NCBI GenBank assembly: GCA_030607715.1
Contig: JAUWJM010000043.1
Span: forward strand, 1-11,658
Origin: Candidatus Aerophobota bacterium
GTDB lineage: Bacteria; Aerophobota; Aerophobia; Aerophobales; B3-G15
Direction of reading: 5' to 3'
DNA: 11,658 nucleotides
The position numbers were made by a program, and so were the translations under genes. The notes beneath the pieces are model-generated. The model saw nothing but the letters and a program-made list of their open reading frames with translations, was not told the DNA's origin and made no database searches. Below, one piece after another: positions 6,739-11,658 of the stretch; the stretch's first letter is position 1, and each line of letters starts with the position of its first letter.

Positions 6739-6826
6739 GATTTGAAGCCGAGCCGATGAGCATTCAGTGAATGAAAAGGGGGCAAAGCGAACGACAGTGA
6801 GGCCGACAGGCTTCGCGAGTCAAATC
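6739..6826. repeat. 88-bp structured palindromic element
   Basis: GATTTGA (6739-6745) pairs with TCAAATC (6820-6826), and GAAGCC (6744-6749) with GGCTTC (6809-6814). Inside are CATTC-AGT-GAATG and GCGAA...TTCGC. It is more GC-rich than its surroundings and has no open frame. It looks like an inserted palindromic repeat, or less likely a small RNA. Confidence 0.5.
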
Positions 6827-6949
6827 ATGTAGAATGTAATCGTATTCTTAGGGGAAACCTTTTTTTGGCAAAGGGAGAAATAGAGTTTTCTTACAAAGCT
6901 AACAATGTAGTGCAGACCTTCATCCTCCCCTTAACTCCCTTCCATAAGG

Positions 6950-7129
6950 AGAGTAATGTCAAAAATAACATGAATGAAAATATAAAAAATTAGATTGCTT
7001 CGCTATTGCTCGCAATGACTTATTAACAAAAAGTATGTAGCCGCAACTTTTAAGTTGCGTTGGTTTTTCGCAGGCTAAAGCCTGCGGCTACCAATTACAA
7101 AAAGAAGAAATAACTTTTGACATTACTCT
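6950..7129. mobile_element. Putative 180-bp MITE-like element with 15-bp terminal inverted repeats
   Basis: AGAGTAATGTCAAAA at 6950-6964 is exactly inverted at 7115-7129. The interior carries no gene. It holds a TTGCTTCGC...TCGCAATGAC-like segment (6992-7019) and a complete double-palindrome element (7037-7091). A third copy of GTAATGTCAAAA lies just outside at 7137-7148. No target-site duplication is clear. Confidence 0.45.
7037..7091. repeat. 55-bp double-palindrome element (GTAGCCGCA type)
   Basis: The outer 9-bp arms GTAGCCGCA (7037-7045) and TGCGGCTAC (7083-7091) enclose two inner palindromes, CGCAACTTTTAAGTTGCG (7042-7059) and CGCAGGCTAAAGCCTGCG (7069-7086). Each inner palindrome has 8-bp arms and a 2-base centre. 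It can fold as one cruciform or as two hairpins. Confidence 0.7.
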
Positions 7130-7148
7130 TTAATTGGTAATGTCAAAA
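7115..7148. repeat. 12-bp inverted repeat upstream of URO-D gene A
   Basis: TTTTGACATTAC (7115-7126) and GTAATGTCAAAA (7137-7148) form a perfect 12-bp stem with a 10-base loop, ending 49 bases before the start codon. It could be an operator or the footprint of the neighbouring element. No T-run follows it, so it is a poor terminator. Confidence 0.6.
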
Positions 7149-7197
7149 ATTTTATGGTAAATATGAAAAATAAATGCTTTAATTTAAGAGGAGAGAA

Positions 7198-8448
7198 ATG
7201 ACCAGGAAAGAAAGGATAGGGATGACTTTTTCTCATAAGGAAGCGGATAGAGTGCCCATTTTTGAACTTACCGTAGCTAACCCTGTTCTAAAAAGCGTGT
7301 TAGGCAAAAGAATTACAGGATTTGGCACTGGTGAGGCTAAAGTGGCTGGTATAAGAGCTGCTATGGAGGGAGGAAAGGCAAGAAGACCCATTATTAGAGA
7401 GAATGTAGAGGGAATGCTGGAGATGTACAGTAAAGTAGGTTTTGATATGTTCTGGTTCAGACCGACCGAGTATCTTGCCCCTGTAGAGATGGGGCTTTCT
7501 GATAACATTACTGCCAATTATATCTTTGATGTTGCTATTGAGGAAATTGAGAAAAATACCTTTCGCATTGAGAGTAAAGAGCATGGTTTTTGGTCCATAG
7601 AAAAATACGAAGAAGAAAGTGATACCTGTGTTACTGTTACTGATTGTATAAAAGAAGGAGGAATTAAACAACTGCGCAGATATGTAGATTATCTGGAAAG
7701 GGCAAAGATCACTCCTCTTCATCAATGCCTTCAAGATGGACTGGAATCAATTAAAATAGCTGTGGAAAGTGAGAAAGAAAAAAAAGATGGAATGTTTGTG
7801 CTGGGGGCAGCAGATATTGCCTGCCCTACTTTTCTTCCCTATTATCCACTTTTTCTCCAGGCTATGGTTGATGAACCAAAATTAGTGGAAAGATATATGG
7901 AAGCAACCACCCAGGGGGTAATGCCCATACTGAAAGCCCAACTTGAGATGGGTGTGGATGGGATTCTGGGAGCTGTAGACTGGTGCTATGGAAAAGGGCC
8001 TCTATTTTCTCCAAAAATGTTTAAAAGATTTATGGTTCCTCATTTAAAAAGAATAGTTGAGGAGTGTCATCATTATAATGTGCCTTATATAAAACATCTT
8101 GATGGAAATACCACTGTGCTGTTGGATATGCTGGTATATGAGGTGGGAATAGATGGGCTTCATAGTATCGAACCTCAGGCCGGCATGGATATTGGCTGGA
8201 TTAAAAGGAAATACGGCGATAAGATTGTTATTTTAGGGAATATAGATTGTGCACATCTCCTAACTTTTGGAAGCAGGGAAGAAGTAATAGAGCAGGTAAA
8301 GAAAATTATAAAAATAGCCTCTCCTGAAGGAGGTCATATTTTTAGCTCCAGCAATTGTATACACAGTGGAGTATCTCCGGATATTTTCTGGACCATGATA
8401 AAGGCTGTAAAGGAATTTGGAAAGTATCCGATATCTATTTCTGATTGA
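7198..8448 (+). CDS. Uroporphyrinogen decarboxylase-family protein A (MtaA/CmuA-like TIM barrel, atypical metal motif)
   Basis: A 416-residue URO-D superfamily protein, longer than HemE (about 350), with the family opening TRKERIGMTFSHKEADRVPI and a (beta/alpha)8-like C-terminus (VILGNID, residues 343-349). HemE's catalytic RQAGRY segment is absent, so it is not the heme enzyme. Corrinoid methyltransferases such as MtaA and MtbA bind zinc through HxC...C. At the matching place here is H300-L-D302-G, with Asp instead of Cys, and C387 with H389 near the C-terminus (SSSNCIHSG). Other cysteines are C263 (DWCYG) and C351 (GNIDC). A methyltransferase, or another C1 or decarboxylation reaction, is possible; the substrate is unknown. 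ATG 7198 has GAGGAG 4 bases upstream. It is the first gene of a likely operon and lies 26 bases before the esterase gene. Confidence 0.85.
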   Translation: MTRKERIGMTFSHKEADRVPIFELTVANPVLKSVLGKRITGFGTGEAKVAGIRAAMEGGKARRPIIRENVEGMLEMYSKVGFDMFWFRPTEYLAPVEMGLSDNITANYIFDVAIEEIEKNTFRIESKEHGFWSIEKYEEESDTCVTVTDCIKEGGIKQLRRYVDYLERAKITPLHQCLQDGLESIKIAVESEKEKKDGMFVLGAADIACPTFLPYYPLFLQAMVDEPKLVERYMEATTQGVMPILKAQLEMGVDGILGAVDWCYGKGPLFSPKMFKRFMVPHLKRIVEECHHYNVPYIKHLDGNTTVLLDMLVYEVGIDGLHSIEPQAGMDIGWIKRKYGDKIVILGNIDCAHLLTFGSREEVIEQVKKIIKIASPEGGHIFSSSNCIHSGVSPDIFWTMIKAVKEFGKYPISISD

Positions 8449-8474
8449 AATCCTTTTAATACAAGGAGATTATT

Positions 8475-9434
8475 ATGTTAGTAGATATGCCATTAAAAGA
8501 GTTAAAAAAATATAAGCCTGAATTAACAAAAAAAGATGACTTTGATGATTTCTGGAGAAAAACAAGAGCAATTTCAGATTCAGAACCGTTAAATTATGCA
8601 CTGAAAAAAGTGGATTATATTGTTAAAGACATCAATGTGTATAAGGTTTTTTATGATGGTTTTGGCGGAGCTAAAATATGCGGATATTATTTAACTCCCA
8701 AGAGGGGAGATAATCCATTTCCGACAATACTGTTCTTTCATGGATATAATGGCAATAAGGGACCGATTAATGAATATTTAAAATGGGTTTTTCTCGGTTC
8801 TGCTGTTATGGCAGTAGATGTGAGAGGGCAAAGCGGAGAAAGTATTGATAATAAAGTATATCCCCCTCCCTCTGTTAGTGGATATATGACTAAAGGGATA
8901 TTCAGTAAGGATGATTATTATTATCGTGGTGTATATATGGATTGCGTGAGAGCTGTTGATTTTTTGTCAACCCAGGAAGTAATAGATATAAATCGTTTAT
9001 GTGTTACCGGAGCAAGTCAGGGCGGAGGACTTTCTTTAGCAACTGCATCTTTAGATAATAGAGTAAAATTGGTGATAGCTGAAATACCTTATCTTTGTCA
9101 TTTTGAAAGGGGGGTAGAAATAGCTGAGTTATTTGAAAATATTACCTATAATGAGTTTAAATTTATCGCTAATAGATATCCAGAAAGAGAAAGAGAAATG
9201 TATGAGACATTGAGCTATTTTGATAATTTAAATCTTTGTGAAAATATAAAGGCAAAAGTATTTATTTCGGTTGGCTTGAGGGATACGTGTTGTCCACCTT
9301 CTACAGCATTTGCTGTTTATAATCATATTAAATCAGAAAAAAAGATAGATATTTATTCTTTCTGTGGACATAGTTATGAGATTGCTTTAATGTATAGTGA
9401 GAAAATGTTAGCCTATATTTTAAATAATTTGTAG
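8475..9434 (+). CDS. CE7-family acetyl esterase (acetyl xylan esterase/cephalosporin-C deacetylase type alpha/beta hydrolase)
   Basis: A 319-residue protein, the usual CE7 length. Its catalytic triad is visible at the expected places: S181 in GASQGG, D270 in GLRDTCCPP and H299 in CGHSYE. The oxyanion residues Y91 (FHGYNG) and Q182 and the CE7-typical DVRGQ (115-119) are also present. Family members remove acetyl groups from acetylated sugars and small xylo-oligosaccharides, and form hexamers that limit access to small substrates. There is no signal peptide, so it should act in the cytoplasm on imported compounds. ATG 8475 follows AAGGAGA at a good distance. It sits between two URO-D-family genes in the same direction, which suggests that the pathway substrate is esterified. 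Confidence 0.92.
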   Translation: MLVDMPLKELKKYKPELTKKDDFDDFWRKTRAISDSEPLNYALKKVDYIVKDINVYKVFYDGFGGAKICGYYLTPKRGDNPFPTILFFHGYNGNKGPINEYLKWVFLGSAVMAVDVRGQSGESIDNKVYPPPSVSGYMTKGIFSKDDYYYRGVYMDCVRAVDFLSTQEVIDINRLCVTGASQGGGLSLATASLDNRVKLVIAEIPYLCHFERGVEIAELFENITYNEFKFIANRYPEREREMYETLSYFDNLNLCENIKAKVFISVGLRDTCCPPSTAFAVYNHIKSEKKIDIYSFCGHSYEIALMYSEKMLAYILNNL

Positions 9435-9541
9435 AAGGCAAGAAATATGAGAATTGATTTTAATGATAGTTTTTATTATTGGCGTAGTATATTTAGGAGT
9501 AGTAAGTAGGTGAAAATAAGATGAGTTAAAGGAGACTAATA
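9435..9541 (+). pseudogene. Spacer with two tiny frames; possible relic of a membrane protein
   Basis: The 107 bases before URO-D gene B hold two overlapping tiny frames. One is ATG 9447-9509 (20 codons, MRIDFNDSFYYWRSIFRSSK), with a weak GAAGG upstream. The other is ATG 9463-9513 (16 codons, MIVFIIGVVYLGVVSR), strongly hydrophobic and like the first part of a transporter helix. Neither is a convincing gene. The second may be the remains of a transporter removed from the operon. Confidence 0.2.
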
Positions 9542-10786
9542 ATGACTTCACGTGAAAGAGTTAAAATGGCAATTAATCATAAGGAAGCGGATAGAGTGCC
9601 CATTGACCTTGGAGCAATGCGCTCCACTGGCATTGCTACAATTGCCTATAATAAGTTACGTAAAAAATTAGGCCTAACAAAAGGACCTGTCAGGATGTAT
9701 GATTTTTTGCAGCAGCTTGCCTATCCAGAAAAGAAAATTATGGATATGTTTTATATAGATGCCATAGATGCCGGACAGGCATTCTTGAAATCAGATGATA
9801 ACTGGAGAGAGTGGACGCTTAATGATAATTCAAAATGCTTGATACCAAATTACTTAAATATACAGATAGATAAGGACTTAACTGTTTTACTTAAAGATAA
9901 AAATAACCTTGTTTTAGGCAAAAAACCTAAAACTTCTCTGTATGTAGATCAAGCATACTGGGTATATGGAGACCTTCCTGCAATTCCAGATAATTTTGAT
10001 GAGAAAGATATAGTTAAGAACATGTGGGCGATTCCCTTCCCTCCCTGGCACCTTGATATATTTGATGATGAACAGTATAAATTATTTATCAACAATATAA
10101 AAGAGCTTTACCAGACAACAGATTATTCAATTATGTTAGCGGTGGGATGTAATTTATTTGAAACAGGAACATTTTTAAGGGGGATAGAGAATTTCTTGTG
10201 TGATATTTATTTAGACAAAAAAGGGGTAAAAAGATTACTTGATTTTCTGGTTCAAAGATACCTTAGGCTGCTTGATAGAGTATTAAAGGGCGTTGGCGAA
10301 TACGTAGATATCCTCCAGGTCGGAGATGATCTTGGTTCACAAAATGGGCCTTTTATGTCCCCAGATTTGTTTAGAGAGATATTTAAGCCAGGGTATAAAA
10401 AGATGTGGGACTTTGTTCATAATAACAGTAACTGCAAGATATTTTTGCATTCCTGTGGTTCCATTTATGAGTTGATTCCAGATCTAATAGATGCCGGAGT
10501 TGATATATTAAATCCTGTCCAAACAACAACAGCCAATATGGAACCTGAAAGATTAAAAGAAGAATTTGGTAAAGATATTACATTTTGGGGTGGAGGATGT
10601 GATACCCAGTATGTTTTATCAACTGCCTCACCAGACAAGGTAAAGGAAGACGTTAAAAGAAGAATTGATGTATTTGCTAAAAATGGAGGATTTGTATTTA
10701 ATCAAATTCACAATATTCTTGCTGATGTTCCTCCCGAGAATGTAGTTGCTATGCTTGAGGCTGCTTATGAATATGGCAAATATTGA
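9542..10786 (+). CDS. Uroporphyrinogen decarboxylase-family protein B (MtaA-like, with HxCG motif)
   Basis: A 414-residue URO-D superfamily protein that starts TSRERVKMAINHKEADRVPI and is otherwise only distantly similar to protein A. It keeps H303-S-C305-G, the position of the zinc-binding HxC of corrinoid methyltransferases, and has C353 in WGGGC. The C-terminal segment IHNILADVPPENV (389-401) is characteristic of a large URO-D subfamily, but the last zinc-ligand cysteine of MtaA is absent. GDDLGSQNGPFMSP (261-274) is also typical. The role is therefore probably methyl transfer or a related C1 reaction, unproven. HemE is ruled out by the missing N-terminal RQAGRY motif. ATG 9542 follows AAAGGAGA. 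It is the last gene of the run, followed by repeat DNA. Confidence 0.87.
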   Translation: MTSRERVKMAINHKEADRVPIDLGAMRSTGIATIAYNKLRKKLGLTKGPVRMYDFLQQLAYPEKKIMDMFYIDAIDAGQAFLKSDDNWREWTLNDNSKCLIPNYLNIQIDKDLTVLLKDKNNLVLGKKPKTSLYVDQAYWVYGDLPAIPDNFDEKDIVKNMWAIPFPPWHLDIFDDEQYKLFINNIKELYQTTDYSIMLAVGCNLFETGTFLRGIENFLCDIYLDKKGVKRLLDFLVQRYLRLLDRVLKGVGEYVDILQVGDDLGSQNGPFMSPDLFREIFKPGYKKMWDFVHNNSNCKIFLHSCGSIYELIPDLIDAGVDILNPVQTTTANMEPERLKEEFGKDITFWGGGCDTQYVLSTASPDKVKEDVKRRIDVFAKNGGFVFNQIHNILADVPPENVVAMLEAAYEYGKY

Positions 10787-10828
10787 TTTGAAATACAAAC
10801 GAGATTATTTATTAATGACATAACTAAA

Positions 10829-10933
10829 GAGCTCATTAAAGTTCTCCGTCCGGGTAGGGGAGGCTTTAGCCTCCCAATAGCTTTCAAGTCTTACTTTACA
10901 AAGGACGACTAAAGTCGCCCCTACCCACCGAGG
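10829..10933 (+). repeat. Palindromic element, copy 1 (GGGTAGGGG type)
   Basis: Starts GAGCTCATTAAAG. The outer arms GGGTAGGGG (10852-10860) and CCCCTACCC (10918-10926) pair perfectly. The inner palindromes are GAGGCTTTAGCCTC (10860-10873) and CGACTAAAGTCG (10906-10917). There is no coding capacity. It has the same plan as the element at 7037-7091. Confidence 0.75.
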
Positions 10934-10993
10934 AATATTTTTTGCTCATAAGAAAAGTTTGCAGTATCATTGTAACAAAAATTTAGGCGGGGG

Positions 10994-11021
10994 TTGACAT
11001 AATCGAAAAATATGATATAAT
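10994..11021 (+). promoter_or_regulatory. Consensus sigma-70 promoter at element copy 2
   Basis: Perfect TTGACA (10994-10999) and TATAAT (11016-11021), 16 bases apart. The element starts at 11022, so transcription would begin about five to six bases inside it. No gene follows for about 630 bases, so the product would be a non-coding transcript or a very long leader. Confidence 0.6.
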
Positions 11022-11126
11022 GAGCTCATTAAAGTTCTCCGTCCGGGTAGGGGAGGCTTTAGCCTCTCGATCGCTTTTTAACTCTTGCTTCACAGAGGGC
11101 GATTAGACTTGCCTCTACCCACCAAG
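11022..11126 (+). repeat. Palindromic element, copy 2 (GGGTAGGGG type, decayed right arm)
   Basis: The first 45 bases equal those of copy 1, including GGGTAGGGG (11045-11053) and GAGGCTTTAGCCTC (11053-11066). The right side has drifted: CGATTAGACTTG replaces CGACTAAAGTCG, and CCTCTACCC (11112-11120) has one mismatch to the outer arm. Copy spacing is 193 bases. Confidence 0.7.
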
Positions 11127-11566
11127 TGGGTTGTTTGAAATTTTGGTAGTTGAAATAGGTTAAAAATACAGGAACAAGAGTTCTTAAACTACCTCATAGA
11201 ATATAACTTCATTTATATAAGATTTTAGTGTATTCCTTTTGCGAGAGTAGCTATCTCTGCGTTTGACAGGGTTCCCTCCTATAGTTGTTCCCTATCGGCA
11301 AACAAAAGTTTGCTCTAACAGAGAAAATAATCTCCTATGAATATCTTAAAACATAAAATATATAAGATGCTTTCTATAAAAAATATCAGACTAAGAAACT
11401 AAAACTTTACTGAAAGAGCATAAAATTTTTTTGTATTATTGCAGGAAATGTTATAATCTGCTGCAATTAATTAATAGATTATTGGAAACTTAGTATTTTG
11501 CCTTTTAAGCAAGGAATAGTTTTTACCTATAATATCAAATATTACGCAAATAATAAAGGTGGATAG
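11127..11566. other. AT-rich non-coding stretch with small hairpins
   Basis: No coding frame was found on either strand. Visible structures are GCAAAC-AAAA-GTTTGC (11298-11313), a perfect 6-bp stem with a tetraloop, and AGAG...CTCT around 11245-11259. A TATAAT lies at about 11450-11455 with a poor -35 (TTGTAT 15 bases upstream), which could serve the next gene. Confidence 0.4.
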
Positions 11567-11638
11567 GTAGATTGTATAATGTCTACTGCCCTACTTTGTT
11601 TAATAAAAATTTAGTAGGGTACCAAAATCTATTATACA
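11567..11638 (+). promoter_or_regulatory. Long inverted repeat with an alternative hairpin before the next gene
   Basis: TGTATAAT (11573-11580) pairs with ATTATACA (11631-11638), and CCCTAC (11589-11594) with GTAGGG (11614-11619), leaving a 19-base loop. GTAGA (11567-11571) can instead pair with TCTAC (11582-11586). That small hairpin encloses the outer arm of the large one, so the two folds compete. The structure ends two bases before the ribosome binding site. It may be an attenuator, an operator, or the end of an insertion sequence. Confidence 0.45.
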
Positions 11639-11640
11639 CC

Positions 11641-11658
11641 AGGAGGTGATTATATATG
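11641..11658 (+). CDS. Start of the next gene (ribosome binding site and ATG only)
   Basis: AGGAGGTGAT (11641-11650) is a full-length Shine-Dalgarno sequence and is followed after five bases by ATG at 11656-11658, where the window ends. The product cannot be known. The strength of the site and the inverted repeat before it make a real start very likely. Confidence 0.65.

Noticed and set aside
7115..7148. The 12-bp stem as a transcription terminator
   Set aside because: No T-run follows on either strand at the required place, and the next gene lies just downstream; an element end or operator is more likely.
7233..7734. Minus-strand open frames opposite URO-D gene A
   Set aside because: The plus-strand protein is clearly a family member; the opposite frames are composition artefacts.
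7198..10786. HemE and heme biosynthesis as the role of the URO-D genes
   Set aside because: Neither has the HemE RQAGRY substrate-binding segment. Both are about 65 residues too long and lie outside any heme gene context.
10829..11126. CRISPR array
   Set aside because: Only two long, internally palindromic copies 193 bases apart; no short regular repeats and no spacers.
11141..11185. TRAP binding site from scattered TAG/GAG triplets
   Set aside because: Only three or four triplets at irregular, wide spacing, far below the roughly eleven closely spaced triplets of known TRAP sites.

Overview
The window is about 11.7 kb of AT-rich DNA from what looks like an anaerobic, double-membraned bacterium. 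The anaerobe call rests on a giant Fe-S activase of the 2-hydroxyacyl-CoA dehydratase activator type and on two proteins of the uroporphyrinogen-decarboxylase/corrinoid-methyltransferase superfamily. The diderm call rests on a PorV/PorQ-like outer-membrane barrel protein with a signal peptide and a terminal aromatic residue. Low G+C, many URO-D paralogues and intergenic spaces packed with decayed palindromic repeats would suit an uncultured lineage such as Atribacterota or Aerophobota, but that placement is only a guess.

Layout. Positions 1-3719 hold the 3' part of the giant activase gene (+), cut by the left edge. Positions 3863-4801 hold the outer-membrane protein gene (+), which meets an M42 aminopeptidase gene (4807-5868, -) only 5 bases away. 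Next comes a short segment carrying a 75-residue gene recognisable as mtrB, the trp RNA-binding attenuation protein TRAP (6064-6291, -), divergent from a tRNA-Arg with the uncommon anticodon GCG (6417-6493, +). This segment is bracketed by two identical 50-bp direct repeats (5885-5934 and 6495-6544). A tRNA-Ser(GCU) follows (6627-6717, +).

Positions 6718-7197 carry no gene and are a patchwork of structured repeats. Positions 7198-10786 form a probable operon (+): URO-D-family protein A, a CE7-type acetyl esterase, and URO-D-family protein B. They probably act together on a methylated or acetylated substrate, but no corrinoid protein is present to confirm a methyltransferase pathway.

Positions 10787-11655 carry no gene. 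They hold two copies of a palindromic element, one placed directly behind a consensus promoter, then an AT-rich hairpin-rich stretch, and finally a long inverted repeat next to a very strong ribosome binding site. The ATG of the next gene is the last codon of the window.

The most notable items are the TRAP gene, which is concealed inside a longer spurious frame; the GCG-anticodon tRNA; the repeats that have become gene ends; and the shared architecture of two otherwise different palindromic element families.
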